A stretch of 64,000 nucleotides of DNA. Origin: Ceratobasidium sp. AG-K. Taxonomy: Eukaryota > Basidiomycota > Agaricomycetes > Cantharellales > Ceratobasidiaceae. A program made the position numbers and the translations under genes. The stretch covers positions 3,162,001 to 3,226,000 of the forward strand of contig JAWNGF010000006.1 of assembly GCA_037039685.1 (NCBI GenBank), read 5' to 3'. Positions 1-12,217 of this stretch are shown one piece after another; positions within the stretch are counted from its first letter, which is position 1; the number at the start of each line of letters is the position of its first letter. The notes below the pieces were generated by a model. That model saw nothing but the letters and a program-made list of their open reading frames with translations. It had not been told where the DNA came from and searched no databases.

Positions 1-715
1 CAAATAACTAGACATCATCTTCAAAACAACATTACTCACCAATAATGAGCAGATAATTGGAAAGCAGGGGATCAGCAAGCGAGGGCGAAATCAAGTCTAT
101 GCGGGAGTGACATGGGATTCCAGGTTAGCGGGAAAACTGGGTATTTGGAACAAGGAGAAGACTTTACCTGAGGTTAGTTAGTGCATCAAAACGGTTGGGG
201 GGGAGGGGGACAGTAAGTGTTTGGTAGGGCGAGTGGGGTGGGCGGGAGAAAGGGGGGATGCATACACAGAGTCGGGTTGTATATAGCAATCCGGTTCCTG
301 TCTTTAGCACGCATCAAATGAACTGATTTATGGGCGTTGAGGTAATGACTTTCCAGTACCTCGGACTTCAGCAAAGCGTCGATAAGAACAACCACTAAAA
401 GTCGGGCAACACATATGAGCTTGGTCATTTATTCTATTACGTTCTACCTAGACGTCAACCGCAAACGAAAAAACGCGGCAACAAACAAAGAAACGAGAAA
501 AAACTAGCAGACGAATAAGATATATGCATGTTACTTAATAAACAAAACCATGAGACCGAAAGCAAATGCATGTACAGTCAAGATCCAACTAGATGCGAAG
601 AAAGCGGAGAGCATAGATCGTTTTATGGGAGGTGCGTGGGTGAGTCGGGGCGGAGTAAAGAGTCGGGTCGGGGCGGGAATGGGGGTCGTGGTGTAAGGGT
701 CATGCGGCATGTGTA
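1..715. other. No gene recognised
   Basis: This stretch lies beyond the 3' end of the Nur1-like gene. It holds only short open frames with low-complexity composition (a T/C-rich block near 190-260 on the minus strand). I see no family motif, tRNA or repeat in it. It may contain the 3' UTR of the minus-strand gene. Confidence 0.5.
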
Positions 716-3700
716 TTATCGGTCCCAGTCGTGTTCGGGATTGTAGTTGCGTCCACCATCCCAGGTCATTTCGCTCCGTCCATCGCTACCATGTTCCGTC
801 GGCGTGCTTCCCTCGATGAAGCTAGGCGGGGCCGTGACAAACGAGCTACCAACAGTCGAAACGTCAGGATACGTCGAAGTCGAAGTCGCACCGGTCGATT
901 GGCGAGGGTTGGAAGTGGGGAAAGGCTCAGAGGACGTGGCAGATTCCGTCTGAGGCTGGGTCTGGAGCTGCGCAAGTTGCGCCCGCGTTTGCGTCGGCGA
1001 CTCGGGCTCAACACGTTCAGGCACAGGCGGCTCCGACGACCTTCGTGGCCTCAACGGAGTCCCACCGCGCCTCCACATTGTCTGCCCAACGCCAAACGTA
1101 TGATCCCGCTCCTCGTCCTCCGAATGCTGCGAATGCGACCCGCGACGGACCGACCCGCCCGATCCCGAGCCTGAACCAGAATAAGCGCCAGACGCCGCTC
1201 TCGACCCGCCCGAACCTGAACCCGACTGGGAGCCAGAGCCCGAGCTGACACGACCGCGACGGCTACGCTGACTGATTGCCACGAGCGAGTTTTTCCGGCT
1301 GGATGGCGCACTGAGCATCCCGACGCTGTCCTCGCGCTCGGCTTCGAACCCTTCGGCGTCGCCAAACTCGCGGAACTCGACGGGGCGGACGGTGTGCGAC
1401 TCGACACGGCGTCGGTAAGCCCCGAGACTCTCGTTGGAACTGCTGAATATCGACGGGGTAGTGCCTGCTCGGCGACGACGCTGGTTCGGATTCGGCGGAG
1501 GTGGCGGGATAAGACCAGAGCGGACGCTACGATCGGGCGAGGAAATCATCGAGTCTTGAGCACGAGACACGATCGAGTCGTCTTGGCCTTGGGAAGACAT
1601 GAGCGAATCGTCCTGAGCGAGCGACGCGGTTGATCCGTGCGAGTGCGAGATGATCGAGTCGGGACCGTGGGAAAGGATCGAGTCGTGTACCGATGAGCGA
1701 TGACGAGGGCCGGAAGAGCGGGGAGATTCGAGGTGCGAGGCTGTGTAGGCTGATCCGCGGCGTCCAGAGCCGTTATTCGAGCCCGAGTCGCGACCGGTCG
1801 GAGGGGGGAAAGCAACGGGGAAGAAGCGAGACGAGATGGGTTGACCGAGACTGGAAAGCGAACCACTGGTATCCAAGCCCTCAGAGTACGAGCCACTGGT
1901 ATCAGCCTCGCTCCCAGCCGGAGGTGGGGCACGGATCCGCACGCTTTCTTGAGAGTACGCATAGTCGCCGACGGAGAACTGTTCCGCATACGAATCGTAG
2001 GACCGGTCACCAGAGTGGGAGAGCGTAAAGGATGCGTCGCCAGGTTGAGATGCATCGCCTGGGTGGGAGTGATCGCCCGAACTGGTGTACTGCGAAAACT
2101 CGCCCGTGTGCTCTTCCTCTTCTGCCACACTATCTCCAGACAAGCTCTCAAGTCGAGCGGCACCGGCACGGGGAGTCGTCAATGGTACAAGAGTCGAAGT
2201 GCTCGGTCCGGTAGGAGTTGATCCGCTCGCCGAGGTGCCAGGTCCGGAACCAGGCTGACGAGGTTGGCCATCGGAGCGAGAGGAACTGCTCACGCCGCGT
2301 TCGCGTTCTCGAATGGCCGTAACAAGGGGAGATTGGAGGACCGTCTGTGGCTGGAGCGGGAATGGGAGGAGAGAGACAGGTGCCGAGGGGGTCGTACTGC
2401 GCGGAACAAGGCCGGTTGGGGGGACGAGTCCAGTAGTCGGAACGAACGTATCAGGACCCAACGCTCCACGTTTAGCGCCTCCACTTCCTCCAGACCCATT
2501 GCCATTGCCGTTCCCTCGTACCGCGCCTGCATCATAGCTCGCCGGGGGAGGCGTAACAGCCACAGCCGGGACCTCTTCACCCTCCTTCAACCCGCTCAAC
2601 GCCAACTCGTGATCGGAATTACGCTCCTTGACGACTCCAGCGCCGAATGTTGAACCAAAAGTATCCATGCGCTTGCCTAATTCATAGTCAGTCGAGTATT
2701 TGGGTTGTGGCCGAAACGGTACTTGCCAGCCTCATAATCAGGATGCTCGGACTTGTACTCCAACACCGGCCGTTTGCCTTTATCCGCCACGACCTCCAAC
2801 GGCCAGCTCTGTCTTCGGACCATACACAGATCATAAGCGTCTTGGACACGATCTTGAGTCGCTGTGCGCCATTCCCAGCCAAGTTTATCCCGCGGTCGGA
2901 ATGGTCCTAAGAAATCGTCAATAATGAAACTGATATAAGAATGTGGATACTTACCATTCTTCTCGTCCCACCGCTCCTGCTCCTCCTCTTCCTCCCATCT
3001 ATACCTCGGCCCACAAAGCCCCGCACACGCCTGTCCAGACATAACCCAAAGTCCAACCCTACCAAACGCCCATCAATACCCCCAACATACACCACACGCG
3101 ATACTCACAGTGCCCAAGCAACCAAAACCACCCTCAGCAGCGCAATAACCACATTCGCCATCAACACACCCCTCCCGAAACCCGTCAACGCTCCATCTCC
3201 CCTAAAAAACGCTCCGTCCCGGCCCGAGTTGACGATCCCCCGAGTGGCGGGTGTCCAAAACGCAAACAACCCGGCTGCGGCGATTGCGGCTCGGGGTACC
3301 AACAGGGCGACAGTAGGCAAGGCTTGAGAACGGGCATAACACCATTCGCTGAGACGTTGTTTCGCGCTCGACAGGATTTCGGATTTTTCGTCCCGGCGGC
3401 GGTGGGGTGAAAGCAAGCCGCCGATGCAGCCGAGGACGTAGCCTACGCTCGAGTAGCTGCTGGTAGAGACGATTCGGCGGGATTGGATGGGCGAGAGGTC
3501 GAGTGCGCGTTCGACTTCGGTGGACGTTCGACCGGATGCGGAGCGGCGGTGTTGGGCGAGGGCGGTGTATGATTTGGACTTGTCGGTCGGAGAGGGTTGG
3601 CCGCCGGACATGGAACGTCTGTGACCCGAACCGGAACGGCGTCCTGTAGCTGATTGTCTGCCGTTGCCCAAGCTTGCTGAGCGTCTGTGCCCCTTGGGAT

Positions 3701-4690
3701 GGGACGGCCCATGAACGAGTTCCTGGAACCGCGTTTGGCCACTCATCGAGCGCCGGTGTCCAGATTCGGGATGGTCCTTTACTTCAATCCCAACCAACGA
3801 CTCGCGCACGTCGGTTCCCGCATTCCGTCCCACCGAGCGCCTGCGCATGCCTTCTGTCCTAGGTTCCTCGACCGCATTCGGACTCTGCGCCAACAGTTCT
3901 CCGCCCGACTCGGAGCGCTTGTGCTCTCCCAACATCTCTCGACTCCCAAACCTGCTCGTCCCATACGCACTGAGAGCGTCTCGACTGCGGTTCCCGGCTC
4001 GTCCTTCGGCGCCTTCGCGGTTGTAGTCATTGTCGTCTTGGTAGTACTCTACACCTGTACGTTGGACGTAGCGGAAAAAGCAAAAGACGTCGTACGAAGC
4101 AAGGGAAGCGAGGTGTCGGGCGGGTGTGGATAGGTACAGCGCTCCAATAGCCGGTCGTTCTGTCGACTGATTAGCTGAGAAGTGAAGAGGGAGGCTGTAC
4201 TCACTGACTCTCCACCGCCTCCAGAAGCAGTAGACGACTTCATACACAATCACCACTCCGACGATCCACAACAGCACACAGGCGCAATAGGCAGCGGCGG
4301 CGAGGGACCAGTTTCGGCGGCTCGAGAGTTGGTTGAATGTTGGCTCGGCAGCGGCCCTGAAACACATGAGCACATATCAAAGCCGGATGTTGGGACTCAC
4401 TGCACAATCACATAAACCGCACAAAAATCCAAAAACAGCTGGACGACAATCGGACCAAACACCCGCAGCGGCAGACCCACCCGCCAGAGCACACGGGACC
4501 ACAGCCCCGGCTCTCGGACGAGTTTGAGGTCGAGGCCGGGGGCGTTGAAGCGCGGGACCCGTGGTTTGCCGTACGACGTGATGAGGCCCAGCTCCGACGA
4601 CGGGCGCATGGGCATGGGTGTTGTCCCACGTGACTCTGGCTGGGTGTACGACTGGGCAGGGACCTGGAGAAACTGGGGCGCGGCGGGCAT
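716..4690 (-). CDS. Nur1/Mug154-like nuclear-envelope membrane protein (DUF2418 type)
   Basis: Six exons fit in one frame: 4690-4401, 4356-4205, 4159-3109, 3058-2955, 2906-2727 and 2676-716. Hydrophobic helices lie near the end of exon 1 (VFGPIVVQLFLDF), in exon 2 (CVLLWIVGVVIVYEVVY) and across the exon 3/4 junction (VVLVAWALVGLWVMSG). They are separated by a long Ser/Arg-rich loop with repeated GHRRS motifs. A conserved-looking block CAGLCGPRYRWEEE follows the last helix, and then a 650-residue Ser-rich disordered tail. Membrane helices plus the C-G-P-R-x-R-W-E-E block recall the fungal nuclear rim protein Nur1/Mug154, which works with Lem2 at the inner nuclear membrane; that assignment is from memory of the family. 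The intron 2726-2677 needs a GC donor. An upstream in-frame ATG (4992) opens a 100-residue acidic leader but in another frame, so I start at 4690. Confidence 0.6.
2677..2726 (-). other. GC-AG intron of the Nur1-like gene
   Basis: The donor is GCAAGT and the acceptor AATTAG, with a CTGAC branch-like site. It joins DYEAG and KRMDTFG in frame. The overlapping GT donor three bases on puts the 650-codon tail out of frame. Confidence 0.7.
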
Positions 4691-5208
4691 GATGCGCACC
4701 GAGCGGGTGGTCGCGCTGCTCTGCCCAGTCCCGGGCGCACCGTGTCGTCTTCCTCGTCGGGCGCTCGTGGGCGCCTGGTGTCGTCTTCCTCGGTCTCGTG
4801 GATGATGGTCTGCTCCATGTGTTCGGTCCAACGGGAGCGGGGCGAGTCGTCTCGCACGAGCACAGACGACGAGGGCCGTGCAGGGCCTGAATACACTGGT
4901 GTCTGCGGCGACATCCAGTTGCGTGTCGATCCAGCGCTCGATGGCGTCGACTCGAGCCGCGAAGGGCCTGCGCGCTGGGGGGTTGCCGACATGGTCGTCA
5001 ACAACTACCGCTCTGTCACGTGCGTAATAAAATGCCCCCGTTGCAAACACCGCAACGGGTCCGATCAGGGACTAATACAAATGTCCACCTTGCGCTCACT
5101 GGCGACTCTTTTATGTGTTCTTATTCCGACCCGGACCAAGTTCATTGTTGTCCAAACAGTCGCTCCAACGTTGCATATTCCTACTTTTGTTGTCCGAATG
5201 TCCCGCGT
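4691..5208. other. 5' region of the Nur1-like gene
   Basis: On the minus strand this contains an ATG at 4992 followed by about 90 codons of acidic, Ser/Pro-rich sequence. It is one frame away from exon 1 of the Nur1-like gene. A 14-base motif (GAGGAAGACGACAC, minus strand) occurs twice near the point where the frames meet. It is either a leader lost to a frameshift or 5' UTR. A CACGTG E-box lies near 5015-5024. Confidence 0.4.
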
Positions 5209-5354
<146 letters not shown>

Positions 5355-7119
5355 CTTTGGGCAAAACTGCGTTTATTACATGTCATCACAAAGGTCCGAA
5401 GCTAAAAAGCTAATACATTCAACTGTCATCACCACGATCCGTGGGAACAACGCCTGACGTCGACACGCGTTGATCTTCGCTATTCAGTTGAAGCCGTACC
5501 TATCGATCCCGCGTGGTGTAGACTGCTTGCGCGCATAGTCAGCTCGGCGCATCGATGGTGCTGAACATTGACACGTCGCTCCTGTCGGCGGACGAGAACT
5601 GAACGAGTCTGTCCCAAATAAGCCCAATTCGTCCCGACGCGTCCTTGAACTCAACCAACGCGTTCCGTAATATCGATAACCCATGACGCGACCTGTCAGC
5701 GTGGCCAGAACACCGACCCTGCTCCAATAAATACCATTCAGGAATATGAATGTCCTTATCTTTTTCTATGAGCGTTTATCGTCAGCGAACCTAAACGCGA
5801 GCCCACAAATAAACCCACATTCATGCAAAAAAATCACTGCGGCGAAGCAAATCACCGACCTAGAACCCGTCCACAACCCATAACATATACCAAGCCCGTC
5901 CTTCAACTCAACTCAAACATACGCCAGGGCTATCGATAGCCCGGCCGAATGTTTCTGCATACAGTACATGTCAGCAATGATTCAATCCGCGCATCTTGAC
6001 CCGCCGCTCGAGCGTCGAGTATTTCGACTTGGGCGTTTCTGATCAGTGACCAAGGGGCCCAACTGGTCACACATAAACCCAAGACCCGGTGCATGGTCGC
6101 GTATTTCGGCTCGTTGTGTATATTGACGAACCTACGACACCGCATCCCGCCCACAACCAAGCCAGACTCGCCCTGGGCTCGACGCAGAAAGCTGATCGAC
6201 TCGTGCCACTCGACGAACAAACAGCCTCACTAGGCGCCTCCAGCGTGGAAATCGAGTTGCGTGGGACAGGCTATGACTTTGAGCGCGACGAGTTGCATTT
6301 ATGGGCAATCGTTTACGCCGACCATGCCGTAATCCCCTAGAAACGCAAATTAGCAAATCATAAATCGGTCAACAAACCTACCCACTGACCATTTCTGCGA
6401 GACAAGTCCGATTGGATGAATCATGATGCTGGCGCGGCTTCTAGTTCCAGGGTAGGATAGGGGATGCGGAAAAGCAAGAGGGTCACGCATGATTCGAGCT
6501 TAGCCAAGTAGTTTGCGTTGCGGGTCATCGGGTTACGTACCGCAGTGGCGAGCAGGGGATTACACCTCCGCCTCGTCCAAAGTCGTCGGCGGGTTTATCG
6601 TTGACATGTCGTAGGAAATGGCCGAGGGCGGCACCGCGTTTGTAAAATATTACAATTTGATCGTAAATTGTCTCATCCATCATACGACTCCGGCCCGCCC
6701 AAGTGGCCGTCTAGTCCAAGTACCGCCCGTCGACACGCGAATCCAACCGAGACCGCAAGCTCCAGCCAGAAAGACCCGATGGATTCGGACAAGTGCAGCG
6801 AGGCATTTCCCATGTGTTCCAGACGTGGCATCATTAAGTATTAGAGCACACCGGGCAGCCGAGGCCAACTGGCGAGACGCGAGTCGAATCGGTCAACCGA
6901 GTCTAATTATCCACAAGTCCACAATTGTCAGACTCCGGTTGGTCGTGATTATCTCCGCACGGGCTCGGCCGGCGGCAAGCCACGAGTTAGGAACCCGGCG
7001 GTTCGAATCGAGACCAATTCGGGCGCTTGACCCCGCGTTCCTTCGGTCGTGCGCGACGAGTGACAATGCAGCCCGTGATGAAGTGGACAAGTCTCCGTCC
7101 GAGCTGATCCTAGAATTGA
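5355..7119. other. Intergenic, no gene recognised
   Basis: Only short open frames are present on both strands and none shows a recognisable motif. Two minus-strand stretches (about 5540-5727 and 5930-6100) both translate to an RNA-x-VE-x-x-DA-like string, which might be a very old duplication, but the similarity is too weak to call. Confidence 0.4.
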
Positions 7120-7127
7120 TATATAAA
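7120..7127 (+). promoter_or_regulatory. TATA-like box of the MLRQ/B12D gene
   Basis: The string TATATAAA lies 96 bp before the start codon at 7223. The position fits a core promoter with a short 5' UTR. No other candidate lies between it and the ATG. Confidence 0.45.
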
Positions 7128-7222
7128 CATGTGTTCTGAGCTGGTTTGGTATCATGCTCCACCAGCATACAGCAAGCCTCATTCACTTGTTCGCTCAGCA
7201 ACCTATTACTGCCTCGCACATC

Positions 7223-7655
7223 ATGTCTGCTGCTCCCGCTCAAATCCCTCACGGCCGTGTTCCCCACCAGTACCCCCCTCTGCCTAGCCGCGGGCTCACT
7301 GGCTTGCCTTATATCCGCAAGCACTTTTATGTGCCCGAGGTGAGTTGGGACTTGACATGACTTGCTCGGAGCTAACTGGTTATTAGGTTATCCCCATCGT
7401 CTGTGTAGTCGTTGGCGCCCTCAGCATGGGTGTATACTTTAGCGTAAACGGCTCTAAAGCGTAAGTCAAGCCCTTTACCCACTTTTTCATACTAATGTCG
7501 ACTTTAGGAACGACGTCCAATGGCAAGTTCGCACTCAGCCCTGGCTCAAGACCCCCACCAACCAGGTCCGGTGGGACGGCAATGGCGGAGTCCGTGAGTC
7601 CATCCAGAAGGATCTCGAGGCAGCCAAGCAAAAGGCCAAGAGCCTCATAGAGTAG
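7223..7655 (+). CDS. NADH-ubiquinone reductase MLRQ/B12D-family subunit (NDUFA4-like)
   Basis: Three exons (7223-7339, 7387-7460, 7508-7655) give a 112-residue protein. Residues 1-35 are Pro/Arg-rich. Then comes YIRKHFYVPE and a single transmembrane helix, VIPIVCVVVGALSMGVYFSV. A short polar tail follows, with WQVRTQPWLKTP, the hallmark order of the B12D/MLRQ family (a small inner-membrane protein counted with respiratory complex I or IV). All splice sites are GT-AG and phases agree. Length is usual for fungal members. The ATG sits 35 nt before the first conserved block in a favourable context, and no better upstream start exists. Confidence 0.88.
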
Positions 7656-9040
7656 ATTAGAGACATTTTGACTTTTTCATTGTATACTAGTGCTTTCCAT
7701 GTTGTATCTCGTATGCCATATGTTCTTTTCCATGCACAAAGTGTGTTGTGAACTGGGTGGGAATTTTGAGTCGGTCGAACATACTTGCTTTGCCCTTGCC
7801 CCCCTGTTGCATTCCTCAGAGGCGATTCCTTTGATCCAATCGCTGGAATTCATAGACACCCTTTTTGTGACCGGCTGCCCCGGGGTACTCGCTCTGGCAC
7901 TTACATAAGGAACCAACGGTTGCTTGCAGCTAAATAGGTATTTGTGGAAGCTCGTCGCCCCTGCGATCGAACAGGCGTCGTGGTTCACGCCTAGGCAATC
8001 AAATCACCCGCTCCACATGCCAACGGCTTTGCAGAAGTACAGCATACATGCGTGGTTGTGTGCGAACCACAGATATGTTCAATTGAAATAAACATCTAGT
8101 GGTCGTACATTGCTATTGGTGGCCTATCATTAGCGTGAGGGCAATTGACAACTAATGATTTGGGGGAGGCGCTTGGGCTCCACCCCGGTCAAATTAAGAT
8201 GAGCTGGGGGTTGAGATCGGTCTCCGCCTAAAACGATCAATTTAGTACTATTTTGTTGATCATTCGCGAACTTAAGACACCTGGTTTCGTACTACCTTCA
8301 TGCTTGTTTGACAGCCTATATGCGTGTTGTTGTGGCCCAATTCGCTAGCCGTGTCGTGCTTTATGGACAAAGTCTCTGGTCATTGGGAATATTCTCATAG
8401 CTTGTTATGTTTTTGACTGAGGAACAAAGCGTGGTGCTGGGACTCTCATTTCGTACTCGGCCGCATTGCAGCACATCTGAGTATGAAAACCGGGGGCGTT
8501 GTGCATAATTCTACACCTTACTTGGTGCTGCGACTCAACCGAGGGCGTCGGCGTCAACGGTATTTGTATAACATCCCTTCGACTCGCACACTTATCGCCG
8601 AGCTACCGCGATAATACACAGTCGTTCCAGAGCACAAGGTTCGGTAAGGCATTTCAATCAATGGACCCAAATCACTTCCGGTAGGGATCATAACAATAGA
8701 CTTAGGAGTGAATATCTTGCTCTCGATGCCTTCAAGAAAGCGGTAGAAGCTCCTGAGACACGTAACAATATGCGTACCCCAAGTGGTAGAGCAACGAGTA
8801 GTCCTGCAAGCTTCGTCTCGCTCAATTTGGCTGAAATCAACGTCCGCGCTGCCGCTGGTCAGCAACCCTTGACTGCCAAACGGTGAGAATCACTAAGTTT
8901 GTGGCTTTGCACCATGCTGATTCTCGTAATTAGATGTGTAGGTCACGGTCGGTTCATCTTACCCTTCTTCAAATGTCCGCATTTCGTAGATATCCCCCAA
9001 CAACACCCTAATATCCCTTATTCTGATTCCAAGGTTTATT
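7656..9040. other. Intergenic, possible eroded 5' part of the oxidase pseudogene
   Basis: No intact gene is visible. The decayed multicopper oxidase that begins near 9041 lacks its N-terminal cupredoxin domain with the first two copper motifs (HWHG-type and HSH-type). I could not find those motifs here in any frame, so the 5' half is either deleted or beyond recognition. Confidence 0.4.
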
Positions 9041-10462
9041 TCATCTGAATGCCCGTTACCTGCGTTTAACTCTGACTTTCTCGAGCCCAATACCGTTGAT
9101 TCCAAGATGTGGTTCAACTGTTCGGATTTGACCACTGATATGGAGGTTTTTACAGTTAAACGGTCTGACGGCTGGGCGGGATTCAACTTGCTGGTATGTT
9201 GCATATTTATTCAAGTGCTACAGAAGACTAACTCGAGCATCATAATCAGAATAGCAGCGCTCTGTAGGATATCTGCGTTTCGACTGATTCACAAAAGATG
9301 TATTTTGTGGGCAACTCTCCAATGGAATTGACGTCTGCTGGACTAATAATGATGCATATAGCCGCAGCCGACAGTCATTACGCCAAGATTCAGATCGCTA
9401 CATTCGCCCTGATTCCAATTGGTGAGCACTATCAATCTTTCATCAAACTCGATCAACCTGTTGCAGACTACATCATTCGTACAGCTACTGTTGTCCTTCC
9501 ATAGTTGATCAACGGATATACCGTGCTCTCGTACACCACTACAGGCACTACGGGCAGCGGACTTGCCAGCGCGAATGTGCTTCCTGCTGCTAAGGATGCG
9601 GTACGCATATGACTTCTTGCCACGCTGTCGTTATGTAACCCATTAAAGCCGAAGTATATTGACTATGCTGGGAGCATTGTAAATGATGACGTTGATCTCG
9701 TCCTGGCCAAGTTGGCCCCTTATCTGGACAATCCTCCCCCTCAGGGCAAGGCAGATGAGACCATTACATTAAATGTGACTCGGAACGATGAGTTTGGCTG
9801 GGTTCTCGACGGTAATATCCAGTCAATTATTTCACAAATTCATCATGGCGACTCCTATAATCAAAGGAAACACTTGGGTTCCGTCTGCCGACAACAGCAC
9901 TCCCTTGCTTTCCAACCGGCGAAATCTTCTCCCTCGACTCCAAGGTCAACTTCTCATACCCCAACGGCTCGCTTGTCGACCTCATTTTTACTGTCGCGGC
10001 TGGAGACACAGCTATCCATCCGCCTCACCCTATGTATAAGCATGGTATCAAAGGATGGTTCCTCGGCTCGGGCTCAGGTACCTTTCCTTACTCCACCATC
10101 CAGGACGATATCAACGTTGGCTGCTCCGGTATCAACGTTGGGAACCCCCCCCCTCTTGGTGGCGAATTTCTCACCGTAGGTATTATTGTTCCGTCACCGG
10201 CTTGCCGCTGACTTTTATCCCGCAGCCTGTCGACTTGACGGGCCATGCATGGTCCGCTGCGCATTTCTGTGCCATTGATCCAGGCCCAATCACCCTTCAC
10301 TGTCATATTGATGCTCATCTGGCAACAGGGATGGCTATTGGTGCGTTGAAGTAATGATACCATCGCTTTATACTGACGTAGCTACCCAGTCCTGTTGGAG
10401 GGCTGGGAAAGCTTGTGCCCGGCTACGTCCCGGAATACTACCTTAACAAGAATAAGCCGTAA
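9041..10462 (+). pseudogene. Laccase-like multicopper oxidase, decayed
   Basis: Translated pieces follow the order of the second and third cupredoxin domains of laccase-like oxidases: MWFNCSDLTTDMEVF, FRLI, IAAADSHYAK, IKLDQPVADYIIRTA, LINGYTVLSY, FGWVLDGNTWVPSADN, HPPHPMYKHG, GPITLHCHIDAHLATGMAI and VPGYVPEYYLNKNKP. Breaks: a frame change after FRLIH (about 9290); an in-frame TAG at 9502-9504 between VVLP and LINGY; a 2-nt deficit near 9915 before GEIFSLDSK; a 1-nt shift near 10410 before KLVPGYVPEYY. The copper motif normally read as H-P-x-H-x-H has Tyr in place of its middle His. The HCHxxxH motif is intact. The N-terminal copper motifs were not found. GT-AG introns are recognisable (for example 9812-9866). 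The stop (CAG to TAG) and the His to Tyr change (CAT to TAT) are both C-to-T changes. Confidence 0.8.
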
Positions 10463-11186
10463 TCGGTAATCGGGAGTTTGTATTCGATCCAAGGATTGAT
10501 TACACTTGATTCGATTGCTTTTTCCGTTTCTATTTCTTTGGAATCGAACTGTATATATACCCTCAATATTTCCTGCTTATAAATAGTAGTTTAGTGCAGT
10601 CGTAGTTTCAAGGCGGCACCTGGACATGAGCGAACACCTTGAACTGTTTAGGCTGCTCTATGCTCCAGCTTGGCCCTCACGCAGCATGTGTATTGCTAGA
10701 CCCATTGAGCAGATCACGTCCACCTGAGCCCCATATACAGAAGTTAAACAACCAGAATAGTGTGGTCAGACACGCACGGAGCAAAATCCATTCGAAAAAT
10801 CAATTGTCCTATAGGTATTGAGGCAGGTCCGTGGTCGAATCTTTGAACATGTCGGTTTTAGCCAAGGAAGCCCCCCAATTTCCTGAATACGAATCGTATC
10901 GCAGTGCCATGCTGAGCTATTGCACCTAAGCTCCTGCCTTGGGGCATGAAAACGAGGCGCCCTTGGATTGATCAGGGAAGAGTTCTTTGAGAGTGCAAAT
11001 GTAGCTTGTCATCCAGCTTGAATGACGGTCCCTGGTTACCTTGCCCTTCTGGTAACTTAGTTGGGGCTTAGTACAAACGGATCAGCCTACCGCATATATG
11101 TGGTATGTACTACTATCAATACGCTGGTCTATTTACGAATGACACTTCTCATCAGTTCTGGGGTTCAAATGCAATAGTTGCGGCAG
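10463..11186. other. Intergenic, nothing recognised
   Basis: This lies between the oxidase pseudogene and the convergent 3' end of the short-chain dehydrogenase gene. I see no coding motif, tRNA or repeat. Confidence 0.5.
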
Positions 11187-12217
11187 CTATGTCTCCAGTT
11201 TCCCATTATAGTTCATGAATTTCCCCGAATCCTCCAGTGTGACTCGCTGTAAAAGTTGAATAATCTCGGATACGACATGAGAGGGCTCTAATGGCGCCTC
11301 GGCGGTCCCCATGTCTATAACCCAATGAGCATAAATGTCGTTGAAATCAAGCTAGTTCCTCACCAGTCTTGACCCATTCCGGATGTACAGATAGTACAAT
11401 CATGTCAGGACAGGCTCGGGCTTGTTTATAAGTCTGCGTACACGTCAAAATCCGTTTATAGACTTGTCCAGTATCCGGCAAACGTACCAACATATTAAGG
11501 GCAGCCTTGCTAATACTATAGCTAGTGGAACGAGCCCCTAGGTCTCTTGAAATATACGCCAACCCTGAAGATGTGTTCACAATTACCGGGCGGAAGCTTT
11601 TCTTCAGAAGCGGGTGCATATGCTTCATAACTAAGGCTGGTCCAAGCACATTTGTTGACATGATATTGCTGAATGATGAGCTCTCAAGAGTCAACGGGTC
11701 ATCTCCGTCTCCCTGAAATTGTCATGAGACATATCCTGCTGATACTCAACGTCTAGCTCACCGGAAGGGTCTGTGTGACGAGCCCGCATGACAGTTCGGT
11801 CAAACGCACGCGCATATATAATCATGGGCACTCACGATCGCCGCATTCTGCAGCAAGTAGTCCAGGCCTGCATGGTTAGGAATGGGCCCTACACGGCTTA
11901 GTTCATCCCCCACCCGCCTCGAAGCTTCCACGATCGATTGCTCATTAGTGACGTCCAGAGCCACAATGTGCACCTTTCCGCTGGCATGGTGAGTTGCTAG
12001 CGACTCGACCAGCTCTTTCAATTGGATTGCCTTGTCCGGGTCTCGGCATGTCGCAAACACCACGTTGTTCGGGTTGCGACCTAGCTGCCTGACTAGTTCT
12101 AGACCGATGCCACGAGATGAGCTGCAGAAGGTCGATGTGGGTTAGATGTCGGACTAACCGGCGTGTCTCAAATGGGGGAGGTCCTCACCCAGTGATTAGC
12201 CAACTAACCGGCAGCAT
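11187..12217 (-). CDS. Short-chain dehydrogenase/reductase (SDR)
   Basis: Exons 12217-12189, 12121-11836, 11712-11488, 11433-11364 and 11314-11187 join in frame to about 245 residues, the normal size of a classical SDR. The NAD(P)-binding motif TGSSRGIG is formed across the first splice junction. NAA is at the end of exon 2, the catalytic Ser lies in IVNTSSG, and the catalytic Tyr/Lys pair is in YSISK. A HPEWVKTD block follows; most family members have Gly where this has Glu. Between exons 2 and 3 a 9-nt micro-exon (ACCCTTCCG, Thr-Leu-Pro, minus strand near 11765) with its own AG and GTGAGC signals would also keep the frame. The substrate is unknown. The start ATG at 12217 gives only nine residues before the Rossmann motif, as is usual. 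Confidence 0.85.

Noticed and set aside
4720..4740. A 20-nt GT-AG stretch that would join the upstream leader to exon 1 of the Nur1-like gene
   Set aside because: It gives the right frame but is far below the minimum intron length used in this window.
5540..6100. Two minus-strand segments with a similar RNA-x-VE-x-x-DA string
   Set aside because: Similarity covers about a dozen residues with little DNA identity, which is not enough to call a repeat or gene.
7000..7012. B-box-like GGTTCGAATC
   Set aside because: No A-box at the right distance and no foldable tRNA stems.
9421..9466. A GT-AG candidate intron in the multicopper oxidase
   Set aside because: The sequence translates to a conserved domain segment (IKLDQPVADYIIR), so it is coding and the TAG that follows is a true break.
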